Assembly: GCA_963719485.1 (NCBI GenBank)
Contig: OY970387.1
Coordinates: forward strand, 2,666,001-2,730,000
Length of the DNA stretch: 64,000 bases
From: Bog-473 sp963719485
Lineage (GTDB): Bacteria; Actinomycetota; Acidimicrobiia; Acidimicrobiales; RAAP-2
Direction: 5' to 3'
Part shown: positions 7,853 to 16,678 of the stretch, piece by piece
Layout of the letters: each line of letters opens with the position of its first letter
Position numbering within the stretch: the first letter of the stretch is position 1
Position numbers and translations under genes: made by a program
Notes under the pieces: generated by a model
Seen by the model: only the letters and a program-made list of their open reading frames with translations
Database searches by the model: none
Told to the model about the DNA's origin: nothing

Positions 7853-9418
7853 TTACGGTGTGATTGTTCCTGCGGGTGCGAGTACCTCACCGAGGAGCTG
7901 CGCCGAGACCTGTCGTGCCACTGGCGCGAGCGACCATGAGAAGCTTGCCGACCAGTCGACCTCGCCGTAGTAGCCATTGGGTGCCGCGCTCGAATACAGA
8001 GGACCAGCCGCCATCACCGCGGGTGCCGTCGACGAAGTGTCAGCCAACCACAGCTCGTCGTCTGCGACGTAGAGGACCGAGGTTCCGACGGCCGCCGGCA
8101 CCGCCAATACACTGCCCGATGGCGCGCTGGCCAAACGGCCCTGTGTTCCCGTGGAGGTGAGCCCCCACTCGGTGTTTGTGGCGTCCCATTCCGCGAGGTA
8201 CCCAGGGCTCCAAAAGGCGTCGCCCTCTGAGCCAAATGGCGTCGAGGTTGATGCTTCGGAGAAGAGGAGCGCACCCGACGGCGTCCAGCTTGGCGCGAGC
8301 GACTCAGTGCCAGCGGGGATGTTGAGCGGTACGCATCGAGCGGAAGGAAACGTGCACCGGTCGACATTGCGTCCGGTGCTCCAGATGCTCCGGCCAATCC
8401 CGGCCACCACGGCGACTGCATCACCCTTTGGCTCGGGGACGACCCAGATGGGTCCGACAAGTGAGGAAAGGAGCGGCACCGGCGGCGTGCCGCCCGATCC
8501 CAGGCTGTAGAGCGTGAGCCCATCAGCGTCTTCCGCGAAACCCGGGTCCTCCCAGAAGAGGAACCCCCCACCCTGAGGCCACCAGGCGGCCAGGTGGATG
8601 TTGGTTCCAGGTAGGCGATACGCAATGTCGGCGCCGCCGCCGACCGCCGAAATGACGCCCAATTGTCCGGTGGCCGCGGTGGCTGGCTCTGTCGCGGTCG
8701 CCGGAGAGGCAATTTCGGCGTCGTCGAAGGCGATCTGTTCGCCGTCAGGAGACCAAGCCAAGTCCTCGACGCCATTCCCGGTGCCTAACGGGAGCGAAAC
8801 CGCGTTCGAGTTTGGCCGGTCGAGGTAGAGGTTCTCGGGCACCGGCTCTGTGCCGTTGGTCGAGGTCGCGACGGCGTATGCCAGCTCGATTGTCACCGGC
8901 GACCAGGCGAACATGGCCACTCCTGCTGGCGCGACCTCACGGGCGACCGTTGCGCCTGCCGCCACGAGCCACAAGGTCGGTGCGGGGATGCTGACGCCCG
9001 AAAACGCGTCCGTATGCAGAAAGGCCAACCATTGTCCTCTGACGGACCACGAGGGGCTGCTGTCGTAGCCGCCCGCTGCTGGTCCCGTGATCGTCGTAAG
9101 CCTCGCTGCGTCGTCGAGCACCTCGAGTTGCCCGCGAGACACAAAGGCGATGTCGCCATGTCCAGCCCACGCGGCGGGGTCGGTCGAGAGGGGTCCGGGT
9201 GCGGCTGGGCTCGCCGGACCCTGCGGCACCGTCGTCGTTGTCGACGCTGCAGAGGCCGGGACCCTGGGGGCGGCGGGTGACGCTGGGCTCGGCGGCGTGA
9301 GCTGTGGCTCTGATGTCGAAGCACGTCCAGGCATCTCGACAGCTCCCAGGGCTGCGGAGCCAGCGGTCAAGGCCACGACCAAGCCGAGAATCGTCCATGG
9401 CATCGCCCGACGCTGCAT
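7853..9418 (-). CDS. secreted PD40/WD40-like beta-propeller protein
   Basis: 521 residues. The N-terminus (MQRRAMPWTILGLVVALTAG) is a signal peptide or signal anchor, followed by a Pro/Ala/Ser/Thr-rich linker to about residue 75. The rest is beta-rich with TolB-like blades such as YDSSPSWSVRGQWLAF, FAWSPVTIELAYA and DLAWSPDGEQIAFDDAE. It is likely exported or anchored outside the membrane, as a binding or scaffold protein. No catalytic motif is seen. It is a single gene; function is unknown. Confidence 0.72.
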   Translation of the reverse strand: MQRRAMPWTILGLVVALTAGSAALGAVEMPGRASTSEPQLTPPSPASPAAPRVPASAASTTTTVPQGPASPAAPGPLSTDPAAWAGHGDIAFVSRGQLEVLDDAARLTTITGPAAGGYDSSPSWSVRGQWLAFLHTDAFSGVSIPAPTLWLVAAGATVAREVAPAGVAMFAWSPVTIELAYAVATSTNGTEPVPENLYLDRPNSNAVSLPLGTGNGVEDLAWSPDGEQIAFDDAEIASPATATEPATAATGQLGVISAVGGGADIAYRLPGTNIHLAAWWPQGGGFLFWEDPGFAEDADGLTLYSLGSGGTPPVPLLSSLVGPIWVVPEPKGDAVAVVAGIGRSIWSTGRNVDRCTFPSARCVPLNIPAGTESLAPSWTPSGALLFSEASTSTPFGSEGDAFWSPGYLAEWDATNTEWGLTSTGTQGRLASAPSGSVLAVPAAVGTSVLYVADDELWLADTSSTAPAVMAAGPLYSSAAPNGYYGEVDWSASFSWSLAPVARQVSAQLLGEVLAPAGTITP

Positions 9419-9516
9419 GGCCCTTTCTTACTCCCGGCCGGCGATTGTCGGGACCCGGTTCACGCACATCGGTCGCCCAGTTCGTCGGACCGTAGGGATG
9501 CTTACTTTCATGTGTC

Positions 9517-9981
9517 TCATGCCGGTGGTGGGACGAACGCCTTCCTGAGGTACGTCGCCGAATCTTCGTAGCCAACCTTGAGGTAGAAGTCACTCGCCCG
9601 CCGGCTGGCCAGCGCGACGTATGCCGTTGGAATGCTCTTCGCCCATGATTCCGCTGAGGCCATCAACCTCGCCCCAACTCCCTGTCGGCGGACTGACTCG
9701 CTGACCATGAGTTCTTCGACCCAGGCCACACGACCATTGGCGAAGAAAGTTCCATGATGACAAGCCAGTAGGTATCCAACGATGGTGTCCTTGGGCTTCT
9801 CGGCCACCAGGACCAACGTGTCGGAACGTGCGAGAGAGTCTCCGAAGGACTGTTCAAATATTTTCCGTTCCGGTCGATAGGAAAAACCAAACTGCTCCAC
9901 GAGCGGCCAAATGTGCTTGGCGTCTCCAGACCTCGCCGGGCGGACTTCGAAGGTCTCTGTGGGCATGTCGAATTCTGCCAC
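9517..9981 (-). CDS. GNAT-family N-acetyltransferase
   Basis: 154 residues covering one GNAT domain. Strand 1 is FEVRPARSGDAKHIWPLVE, and the acetyl-CoA pyrophosphate-binding motif is VSESVRRQGVGARLMASAE (R-x-x-G-x-G/A type, about 94-112). The C-terminal FYLKVGYED is the usual GNAT tail. Substrate (protein, amine or drug) is unknown. It is divergent from the RibD_C gene at 10098. Confidence 0.85.
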   Translation of the reverse strand: MAEFDMPTETFEVRPARSGDAKHIWPLVEQFGFSYRPERKIFEQSFGDSLARSDTLVLVAEKPKDTIVGYLLACHHGTFFANGRVAWVEELMVSESVRRQGVGARLMASAESWAKSIPTAYVALASRRASDFYLKVGYEDSATYLRKAFVPPPA

Positions 9982-10052
9982 CTCGGACGTCCCAGTTCAC
10001 CGGGACGGAGGAAAGGTCGAACTGCCCTGTATCCGGCAAACTCCGGCGCTCA

Positions 10053-10072
10053 GCGCGAACTATTTTGGGTCG
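10053..10072 (+). promoter_or_regulatory. second copy of the shared upstream element (see 4345)
   Basis: GCGCGAACTATTTTGGGTCG, 45 bases before the ATG at 10098, matches the element before the paralogue at 4393 at 16 of 20 positions. It is a candidate promoter or operator only; no consensus sigma-factor box can be claimed. Confidence 0.3.
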
Positions 10073-10097
10073 GGGTTTCCCGATCGGAGGCAGCACA

Positions 10098-10655
10098 ATG
10101 GCCAAGCTCATCTACGTGGCGAACACGTCGCTCGACGGTTACTCCGAGGACCGGGACGGTGGCATCGAATGGGGTGCCCCTGATGAGGAGTACTTCGGTT
10201 TCATCAATGAGCTTGAGCGCTCGGTCGGTACCTATCTCTACGGACGCCGCATGTATGAGGCGATGACCTTCTGGGAGACCGCACCCATCGCTGACCAACC
10301 GCCCTGGGTCGTGGACTTCACCAACATCTGGCAGGCGGCCGACAAGGTCGTTTTCTCGAGGACCCTGGCATCGGTGTCAAGCGTGAGGACGACCCTTGAG
10401 CGGGAGTTCAACGTCGAGGCGATTCGGCGGATGAAGGCCGGGGAGACCCACGATCTCACGGTGGGCGGAGCTGATGTCGCTGCCCAAGCATTTGGGGCGG
10501 GCTTGGTGGACGAGTGCCACTTGTTCTTCTGGCCAATCGTGCTCGGAGGCGGCAAACACGCCCTCCCCAAACACGTCCGTCTCGACCTTCAACTGCTCCA
10601 TGAGCGGCGCTCTCGTAGTGGGGTCGTCCATCTTCACTACCGCATCGTCCAATGA
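10098..10655 (+). CDS. RibD C-terminal/DHFR-fold family reductase (paralogue of 4393)
   Basis: 185 residues with the same architecture as the gene at 4393: MAKLIYVANTSLDGYSEDRDG, GTYLYGRRMYEAM, DLTVGGADVAAQAF, DECHLFFWPIVLGGG. It has a strong GGAGG ribosome binding site about 8 bases before ATG 10098. It is a probable NAD(P)H-dependent reductase of unknown substrate. Similarity to its paralogue extends into the upstream region, which indicates gene duplication including the promoter. Confidence 0.88.
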   Translation: MAKLIYVANTSLDGYSEDRDGGIEWGAPDEEYFGFINELERSVGTYLYGRRMYEAMTFWETAPIADQPPWVVDFTNIWQAADKVVFSRTLASVSSVRTTLEREFNVEAIRRMKAGETHDLTVGGADVAAQAFGAGLVDECHLFFWPIVLGGGKHALPKHVRLDLQLLHERRSRSGVVHLHYRIVQ

Positions 10656-10839
10656 GAACCTTCTCTCTGGGACCGTCCGCCATGCGCCGATCTGTGTGGT
10701 CCCAACGGGATCAGGAAGAGCCCGGTGCCAAGGGGCCCGACCTTTGCTGTTTGCTTCTCCCGATGGAGGGCATCGACAAAAGGGGGGCGTGAGTGTTTCA
10801 CTTCTAGAGAAAGCACTTGCACGAGATTGGATGGATGCC

Positions 10840-11016
10840 ATGACGAATGCGGACGATGCACCTGACCTGGACGAAGTCATGGACACCCGAGAGCACCCAC
10901 ATCCGAATCGGCGTGAGCATGCGAAAGCGGACCCGAGGCCTGATGACGAAGAGTTGGAACGCCGTACCGAGATCGAGCGATCTGAGGTCGGATTGCCCGA
11001 GGAACCCGAGAACTGA
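10840..11016 (+). CDS. small acidic/charged hypothetical protein
   Basis: A 58-residue frame starting MTNADDAPDLDEVMDTREH and ending GLPEEPEN. It is very rich in Asp, Glu, Arg and His and probably disordered. A GTG at 10789 in the same frame just after a G-run is an alternative start. No family is recognised. It is kept because composition is protein-like and no competing gene covers it; it could be chance. Confidence 0.35.
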   Translation: MTNADDAPDLDEVMDTREHPHPNRREHAKADPRPDDEELERRTEIERSEVGLPEEPEN

Positions 11017-11140
11017 CGCAGCGAAACGAACGTCACGATCTCTCGTCCCTACTTGACCAAGATCGCCCCAAACGCCGGGAGAGTGGGACAGATTCGCGCC
11101 CTGGGATAGGCCGCGCCTTCGCGGGCTAGGCACGGGAGCT

Positions 11141-11614
11141 CTAACGAATCCTGAGAACATCCTCCACGAGTTCCTCCCACGGTACGTTCTCCCACCCGGA
11201 CTTGTCGGCCGCGCTTTTGGCAACGTCCGTCGCTTCCTCAACCCAGAGCAGTTCGATGTCCTCGCCCGGACCGATCTTTTGATCGCCCTTGATCTCCTGC
11301 GAAGGATTTCCCTTGCCGATCTCCACTTCAGAGCCAAATTCCGCTCCGAGCCACACGTCTTTCCACGCCTCGTGAGTTTCCTTGAGACGGATCGCAATGC
11401 CGGAGAGGTACGAATGCTCTGGGCTCTCTGCCACCTTGATTGCCCAATGCAGACAGAGTCTCGCCCTGTGGAAGTCCCCCTTTGGCGTCGAAGCTTCTGC
11501 CTGTTGTGAATATCCCTCAAGGGTTTGCAGCTGGTCCTCGGGCAGGATTTGCCGGAGGTTATTCATCAAAACTTTTACAATTGGTGACGAGCCCGTGCTT
11601 GTTTCGTGAGCCAT
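11141..11614 (-). CDS. hypothetical protein, low-GC region
   Basis: 157 residues from ATG 11614; the in-frame extension upstream runs through the tRNA-derived repeat and is rejected. The protein is soluble and mostly helical, with acidic stretches (ILPEDQLQTLEGYSQQAEAS; HRARLCLHWAIKVAESPEHS; GEDIELLWVEEATDVAKSAA). Local GC is close to 53% in its first codons, low for this genome. No domain is recognised. It lies just outside the left copy of the tRNA-Gly repeat. Confidence 0.5.
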   Translation of the reverse strand: MAHETSTGSSPIVKVLMNNLRQILPEDQLQTLEGYSQQAEASTPKGDFHRARLCLHWAIKVAESPEHSYLSGIAIRLKETHEAWKDVWLGAEFGSEVEIGKGNPSQEIKGDQKIGPGEDIELLWVEEATDVAKSAADKSGWENVPWEELVEDVLRIR

Positions 11615-11735
11615 GAAGCAAACCCTACAGGTCCTCTCAAATGAACCTGGTGAGGACGTGTGGTCGTTGGTGCCGAACTGCTCCACCCGTGCGGCGTTCG
11701 GGGTACATGCCGATCCACCATCAGGGTCCGAGAAC

Positions 11736-11793
11736 CTGCACTTCTGAAGAGAGCGGCCGACCAGGATCGAACTGCCATCATCAGCTTGGAAGG
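11736..11793. repeat. left direct repeat: copy of the tRNA-Gly 3' half (att-like)
   Basis: 58 bases matching 15309-15366 with one mismatch (C at 11775 against G at 15348). The match covers the tRNA from the anticodon loop through the acceptor end plus 16 bases of flank. The mismatch falls in the T stem, so this copy could not form a good tRNA. Placement and extent are what tyrosine-recombinase islands leave at a tRNA gene (attL/attR). Confidence 0.75.
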
Positions 11794-12108
11794 TGAAAGC
11801 CGGACGAGCCCGAACCCTCATGAACTGTTTTGGCACGTCAGAGCAGTGTGTGCGAATTGGGACGGATTGCTCTGAATATCGGCGTCCGCGGTTATGAACG
11901 GAATTAAACCACCCAAACCTCGACGGTCTTGACCTGAGGCGGCTTTGTACGGATCTCACCTCGTTCCAAAGGAACTCTCAAAGAGAGAAGCTTGCCGTGG
12001 GCGCTCCGAGTCCACCGTGCTCCTGCCGCTCTTGACCGGGTCCCCATGAACTGATCCACCCGCTGTGCGAGTCCAATGCCTCAAGATGGGGCAAGGAGGA
12101 CAGCACAG

Positions 12109-12387
12109 ATGAAGCAGCGGCATCACACGCCCGAACAGGTGATCCGAAAGCTGGCCGAGGCTGACAAGCTCTTGGCCCAGGGCAAGACGATCGAGGAAGT
12201 GGCCCGGCACCTCGAGATCTCCGAGCAGACCTTCCATCGCTGGCGCAACCAGTACGGCGGGATGAAGGCCGAGGACGCCAAGCGCCTCAAGGAGCTCGAG
12301 AAGGAGAACCAACGCCTGAAGAAGATCGTGGCCGACCAGGCGCTCGACATCGACATGCTCAAGGAGTTGGCTGAGGGAAACTTCTGA
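12109..12387 (+). CDS. IS3-family transposase OrfA
   Basis: 92 residues from ATG 12109 with an AGGAGGA ribosome binding site. A helix-turn-helix (TPEQVIRKLAEADKLLAQG and ARHLEISEQTFHRWRNQYG) binds the IS ends. A leucine-zipper-like segment LKELEKENQRLKKIVADQA follows. It ends LAEGNF, just after the slippery heptamer at 12375-12381 that would fuse it to OrfB. An extra upstream ATG at 12076 lacks a ribosome binding site. Confidence 0.92.
   Translation: MKQRHHTPEQVIRKLAEADKLLAQGKTIEEVARHLEISEQTFHRWRNQYGGMKAEDAKRLKELEKENQRLKKIVADQALDIDMLKELAEGNF
12375..12381 (+). other. predicted -1 programmed frameshift site (G GGA AAC)
   Basis: The heptamer fits X XXY YYZ in the OrfA frame (codons GGA at 12376 and AAC at 12379). 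Slipping one base back gives GGG AAA and enters the OrfB frame, which is open from exactly 12375. The OrfA stop is at 12385. This is the standard way IS3 elements make the OrfAB transposase. Confidence 0.75.
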
Positions 12388-13238
12388 CCCCGGACCGGCG
12401 CCGCCGAGCTGTTCTCAAGCTCATGGCCCGGCCCGGGGTCTCAGAGAGAAGGGCGTGCCGCGTCGTCGGCCAGGCCCGTTCCACCCAGCGCCTCCCCGCA
12501 CCCGTCCCTGGCGACGAAGAGCTCGCCCTGCGCGCCTTCCTGCGTGACTTCTCGCTGCAGCGCCCCCGCTGGGGTTGGCGACGCGCGGCGAGGGCGGCCC
12601 GAGACGCCGGCTGGAGGGTCAACGACAAGCGGATCCATCGCCTCTGGCGGGCCGAAGGCCTGCGTGTGCCCTACAGAAAGCGCAAGCGACCGCTCCGCGG
12701 CATCGGTGTGGCTATCGGTGCCCTCTGTCCCATCAGGCCGGGCGTGGTGTGGGCCCTCGACTTCCAATTCGACCAGACCGCAGATGGGAGGAACCTCAAG
12801 CTCTTGAACGTGATCGACGAGTACAGCCGCGAAGCCCTGGCCATTGACGTCGAGCGTGCCATCGATGCCGACGGCGTGGTCAACTGTCTCGAACGTCTGG
12901 CCGCTGAACGCGGCGCTCCCGCCTACGTGCGCTTCGACCACGGGCCCGAGTTCATCGCCTACGCCGTGGCCGACTGGTGCCGCTTCAACGGCACCGACAC
13001 CGTGTTCATCGATCCGGGCAGCCCGTGGCAGAACGCCTGGATCGAATCATTCAACGGCCGCCTGCGCGACGAACTCTTGAACGGCCAGCGCTTCGACTCC
13101 CTGCTCGAGGCCAAGGTGCTCATCGAGGACTGGCGCATCGACTACAACATCAACAGGCCCCACAGCGCCCACGGCTGGCTCACCCCAGTCGAGTTCGTCG
13201 AGGCCTGGCTCAGCAAGCAACAGGTCACACTCGCATAG
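12375..13238 (+). CDS. IS3-family transposase OrfB (catalytic DDE integrase domain)
   Basis: The frame opens at the -1 slip site (12375); an ATG at 12423 would give 271 residues alone. The region VSERRACRVVGQARSTQR is the HTH_21-like lead, followed by the rve core. Catalytic residues are visible: Asp in VVWALDFQFDQ, Asp in YVRFDHGPEF and Glu in NAWIESFNGRLRDE. The second motif reads FDHGPEF where most relatives have SDNGPEF. The C-terminal YNINRPHSAHGWLTPVEF is intact. Probably an active element or only recently inactive. Confidence 0.92.
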   Translation, partial: GKLLTPDRRRRAVLKLMARPGVSERRACRVVGQARSTQRLPAPVPGDEELALRAFLRDFSLQRPRWGWRRAARAARDAGWRVNDKRIHRLWRAEGLRVPYRKRKRPLRGIGVAIGALCPIRPGVVWALDFQFDQTADGRNLKLLNVIDEYSREALAIDVERAIDADGVVNCLERLAAERGAPAYVRFDHGPEFIAYAVADWCRFNGTDTVFIDPGSPWQNAWIESFNGRLRDELLNGQRFDSLLEAKVLIEDWRIDYNINRPHSAHGWLTPVEFVEAWLSKQQVTLA

Positions 13239-13253
13239 CGAGTGGATCAACTA

Positions 13254-13534
13254 TCGGGATCCCCTCACTCTCTCACCCGGTCGTTGAGAGCAGCTCGGCA
13301 TCCCGACAAGAGCGATCTCTTTATCGCCTTTGCGGACCGATGGCTCCCAGAGCTCACCGAAGAAGTCTTTTCCCGGGTCAACGCCGGCGAACCCATCGCC
13401 GATCTGGTTGACCTTCCGGCCCTCATATCCGACCCGAACACATCGTTGGCGGACTACGTATGCCACTCAAGTTCGACGGCGACACACCCATCATCGAGTG
13501 GCGCGACGAGTGGCGAGTGGATGAGTTCAGTTAG
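13254..13534 (+). pseudogene. gene remnant truncated by the IS element
   Basis: Immediately right of the IS, one frame reads DKSDLFIAFADRWLPELTEE and GEPIADLVDLPALISDP, ending near TSLADYV. From 13460 a second frame continues MPLKFDGDTPIIEWRDEW to a stop at 13532-13534. The two pieces look like parts of one or two genes whose 5' part was removed by the insertion. No family is recognised. No gene is seen between here and 13599. Confidence 0.4.
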
Positions 13535-13599
13535 AGAACCCAGCGCCGAAAGCCCAAGAATCAGTTATCCGACGACACGACTCTCGGCGCTTGACTCAG

Positions 13600-14859
13600 T
13601 CAAGGCATTGGGAAGAGTCCATTTACGAAGTCGTTGCGAAACTTGAAGGTTGGATCGCGCTCGACCATCAACCGATTGAATTCGGGCGCACGCTCGTAGG
13701 ACTTGATGATCTGAGTCGCACTCATCGTACTGAGCTTGCCCCAGTGCGGCCGAGGATCTAGCGGCCGAAGCCGCTCCTCGATGGCGGCGATCGCATTCAA
13801 CACGGCCGATTCATTGTCACTCCAAGTAAAGTGAAACGCGATCGAGTCCCGACCGTAGGCGGGGCTCAGCCAGAGGTCGTCCGCGCGGACCGTGCGCACC
13901 TCGCTGACGAACAACGCCGGCGCAAAGAGGCGACTGATTTCACGGAGAGCGCTGATGGCCTGATGTGCGACATCGCGTGACAGGAAGACCTCTGATTGCA
14001 GCTCATGCCCAGCGTCTCGGGTGGCATCAGGGTGGAAGTGCGTCAACCGTTCGTGCCAAGGACCCACAACTCCTAACTGTTCGGTGCACAGATCCGCTGA
14101 CCGACCGGGCACGGGATGGACCCTGCGCTCAGCTGACCTGCCAGCAGCCAACGTCAACGCGGGCTGGTCGACTCGGCGCTTGACCCACACCTTGGCCTCA
14201 CCGCTGTACCAGTTCGTGAACGCGCTCACGCTGTAGCCCGCGCTGAATACGTCATCCAGCTGGTCCTGTATCTCATTGAGAGAAACGTCGAGGTGGACCC
14301 GCTGCGACATCTCGTATGTTGGCTCGATGTCCAGGGTCAGTTGTGTCACGATCCCCAGAGCACCGAGCGCGACCACTGCGCCACAAAACGTGTCTCGATC
14401 TGAGTCCCGTCGCAGCTCGACCAGATCTCCGTCTGGACCGACAATCTGCACGGCGGCTACCGAGGCGGCGAGCACACGTTGAGTATCGCCGGAACCGTGG
14501 GTGCCGGTTGCACATGCCCCGGCAATCGAGATGTTCGGGATCGAGGCCATGTTCGGCAGAGCGAAGCCCGCTCGGTGCAACTCCGCGGCCAGCTCTGTGA
14601 AACTCATGCCTGAAGCGACTGTCACGCACGAACGAGCCGAATCGATGGTGAAGGTTTTGGGCAGACCGTTCATCAGCACCAACTCGTGAGCGGTGTCAGC
14701 GATTCGGCTGAACGAGTGGCCGGAACCGAGGGCTCGTATTCGACTGCTGCCACGAACAAGTCGGCGGAGGTCGTCTATCGATTCGGGTTGGTGTACACGT
14801 GCGGATCCAAAGCTGACGTTTCCGGCCCAGTTCGTGCTGGGAAAAACGTGGTTAGGCAC
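13600..14859 (-). CDS. FAD-linked alditol (sugar-alcohol) oxidase-like protein
   Basis: 419 residues, matching the AldO/xylitol oxidase branch of the VAO flavoprotein family, which oxidises polyols to aldoses with release of H2O2. NWAGNVSFGSARVHQPESID opens the protein. GSGHSF carries His48, the position that covalently binds FAD in AldO. The FAD-domain motif ALPNMASIPNISIAGACATG with GTHGSG follows, then the ALO cap domain and C-terminal HWGKLSTMS. It could instead act on a sugar lactone. It lies between the IS and tRNA-Gly, inside the putative island, as cargo. Confidence 0.88.
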   Translation of the reverse strand: MPNHVFPSTNWAGNVSFGSARVHQPESIDDLRRLVRGSSRIRALGSGHSFSRIADTAHELVLMNGLPKTFTIDSARSCVTVASGMSFTELAAELHRAGFALPNMASIPNISIAGACATGTHGSGDTQRVLAASVAAVQIVGPDGDLVELRRDSDRDTFCGAVVALGALGIVTQLTLDIEPTYEMSQRVHLDVSLNEIQDQLDDVFSAGYSVSAFTNWYSGEAKVWVKRRVDQPALTLAAGRSAERRVHPVPGRSADLCTEQLGVVGPWHERLTHFHPDATRDAGHELQSEVFLSRDVAHQAISALREISRLFAPALFVSEVRTVRADDLWLSPAYGRDSIAFHFTWSDNESAVLNAIAAIEERLRPLDPRPHWGKLSTMSATQIIKSYERAPEFNRLMVERDPTFKFRNDFVNGLFPMP

Positions 14860-15308
14860 TGTTCCAGGATTGTTGTAGGACTTACTGATTGCGGGTTGTG
14901 GCGAACGCCGGTTCGTGCAATAGCCTCAGCAATAGGTCCCCCGCTCGGCTGCTTCGGTGCAGACACTCTACCGTCGGCGCCTGCGGCGTTCATAAGGGGA
15001 CAGGTGGACCTCGACCCCGACGCTCGTCGAGGCAGGCCCTCATTTCGGTTAGGTCAGACCAGACCAAATGGCGGACCCTCGATAGGCAACCCGCCGCCGT
15101 TCGCTCACCAAGCGCTCGGTGTGGATACCGACGCCGTCGTCATGGCTGCGACCGCCGACACGTCAAGCGTTGAGGGACCACGAGTGCCCTGCTATGAGAG
15201 GCGTCGCAGAAACGGCTCGAAGTGCGTCCGTCCCGGATGCGCTCGCGGGGATCCGCGGGATGACAACGAGGACACATCGACCGGCCAATCGGCCACAACG
15301 GTCGTGGG
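14860..15308. other. non-coding stretch between alditol oxidase and tRNA-Gly repeat
   Basis: About 450 bases with no protein-like frame on either strand. This is where a tRNA-integrated element normally keeps its integrase; none is present. It contains the promoter region of the alditol oxidase. Confidence 0.5.
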
Positions 15309-15395
<87 letters not shown>

Positions 15396-15433
15396 GAACC
15401 GGGGCGCAGTCTAAAGCCTCTACTGTCGACGCC

Positions 15434-15814
15434 GTGGACACACTGTACGAGCGGGCGGGCGGGAGGACATTCTTCGTCGAGCTCGTCGACCGGTTCTATC
15501 TCGGCGTGGCCGGCGACCCCCTGCTGCGGCCGCTGTACCCGGACGACCTGCGTGAATCGTCGCGCCATCTCGCGCTCTTCCTGATGCAGTACTGGGGGGG
15601 TCCCGGCACCTACGGCGAGGAGCGTGGGCATCCCCGGCTGCGCATGCGCCACGCCCCTTTCGTTATCGGTCCCCCCGAGCGTGACGCCTGGCTCCGCCAC
15701 ATGCTGCGCGCGCTGACCGAGCTCGAGTCGGCGTCGCGCATCTCGGCCGCCGACGCGCTCGAATTGCGCGACTATCTCGAGATGGCAGCGAACTCGCTCG
15801 TCAACGCTCCCTGA
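15434..15814 (+). CDS. glbO: truncated hemoglobin (group II, GlbO-like)
   Basis: 126 residues from GTG 15434, the length of 2-on-2 globins that bind O2, NO or peroxide via heme in the cytosol. DTLYERAGGRTFFVELVDRF begins helices A-B with B10 Tyr22. YWGG (53-56) and the proximal histidine His73 in LRMRHAPFVIG are characteristic of group II. AWLRHMLRAL includes the conserved G8-type Trp. It is divergent from tRNA-Gly, starting 38 bases from its 5' end, and convergent with the enoyl-CoA hydratase gene. Confidence 0.93.
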   Translation: MDTLYERAGGRTFFVELVDRFYLGVAGDPLLRPLYPDDLRESSRHLALFLMQYWGGPGTYGEERGHPRLRMRHAPFVIGPPERDAWLRHMLRALTELESASRISAADALELRDYLEMAANSLVNAP

Positions 15815-15826
15815 CCGCCCGGCCGA

Positions 15827-16633
15827 TCAGTCCTTGAAATCAGGCGTGCGGCCCTCCTTGCGGGCCGCCACCGACTCCTCGAAGTTGCGCGTCGTGATGC
15901 GGACGAAGAGCTGGGAGGTGCCCTCCGCGTCCATGTGGGTCTGCAGGCTGCTGGCGTCCAAGCTGTTCCAGAGTTGGCGTTTGGTCAGCTCGACGCCGGC
16001 CCGACCCCAGCCGTTGATGCGGTCGGCGAGCTCGAAGCAGGCCGCCAGCAGGTCGGCCTGCTTCACGACACGAGAGACCAGCCCGATGCGGTCCGCTTCC
16101 CCCGCGTCGATGTCGCGGCCGGTCAGCATGATCTCGGCCGCGCGCGAGTGTCCAACCGACCGGGGCAGGAGGAAGCTCAGCCCGAGCTCGGCGGCCGTCA
16201 GGCCGTTGTTGATGCCCGCCGCCCGGAAATAGGCCTCGTCCGAGGCGATCCTGACGTCCGCGGCGAGGGCAAGGCAGAAGCCGCCACCGATGGCCGCCCC
16301 GTTGACCGCGGCGATGACGGGCTGGTGGAGGCGCCGGATGGTCGAGATCACGTCGTCGAGCATCTCCATGGAGCGCAGCGCGATGGTCGGGAGCGTCAGG
16401 CCGTCCATGTTGGGCATCGTCCCGGGGTTCTCGTGGTCGGCTCCCGAGCAGAACCCGCGACCGGCACCCGTGATGACGACGACCCGTACGGCGTTGTCGT
16501 TGCCGATCTCTCGCAGCGCGTCGCGGAAGGGGATCATGACGTCGAAGGCCATGGCGTTCATGCGCTCCGGCCGGTTCAAGGTGACGACCGCGACCTGGGG
16601 GTGGGGCAGGGTGACTTCGGCGAAGGACATCAC
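15827..16633 (-). CDS. enoyl-CoA hydratase/isomerase family protein
   Basis: 268 residues of the crotonase fold, acting on acyl-CoA thioesters. The oxyanion-hole segments are GRGFCSGADHENPG (about 58-71) and NGAAIGGGFCLALAADVRIA (about 111-130). The position of the first catalytic Glu of true hydratases appears replaced (GGFCLALA), while a Glu remains in TAAELGLSF. This points to isomerase or another crotonase chemistry rather than classic hydration. It is a single gene; the substrate is unknown. Confidence 0.9.
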   Translation of the reverse strand: MMSFAEVTLPHPQVAVVTLNRPERMNAMAFDVMIPFRDALREIGNDNAVRVVVITGAGRGFCSGADHENPGTMPNMDGLTLPTIALRSMEMLDDVISTIRRLHQPVIAAVNGAAIGGGFCLALAADVRIASDEAYFRAAGINNGLTAAELGLSFLLPRSVGHSRAAEIMLTGRDIDAGEADRIGLVSRVVKQADLLAACFELADRINGWGRAGVELTKRQLWNSLDASSLQTHMDAEGTSQLFVRITTRNFEESVAARKEGRTPDFKD

Positions 16634-16678
16634 GGCAGCGTAGGGCGGACGGTCGCGCCCGACCTGACCCGCCTTTCG

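Larger units (their letters stand above)
12047..13253 (+). mobile_element. IS3-family insertion sequence (IS407-like), about 1.2 kb
   Basis: It encodes OrfA and OrfB of an IS3-type DDE transposase. Near-terminal inverted repeats are visible: bases 12051-12072 against the reverse complement of 13229-13250 match at 19 of 22 positions. The left end begins TGAACTGATCC, typical of this group. No target-site duplication is obvious at these boundaries (CCCA on the left, TCGG on the right). It sits inside the segment bounded by the tRNA-Gly repeats and has cut into a gene on its right. Confidence 0.85.

Noticed and set aside
12047..13253. Target-site duplication of the IS element
   Set aside because: The 4-base flanks (CCCA and TCGG) do not match at the boundaries I can set, so none is claimed.
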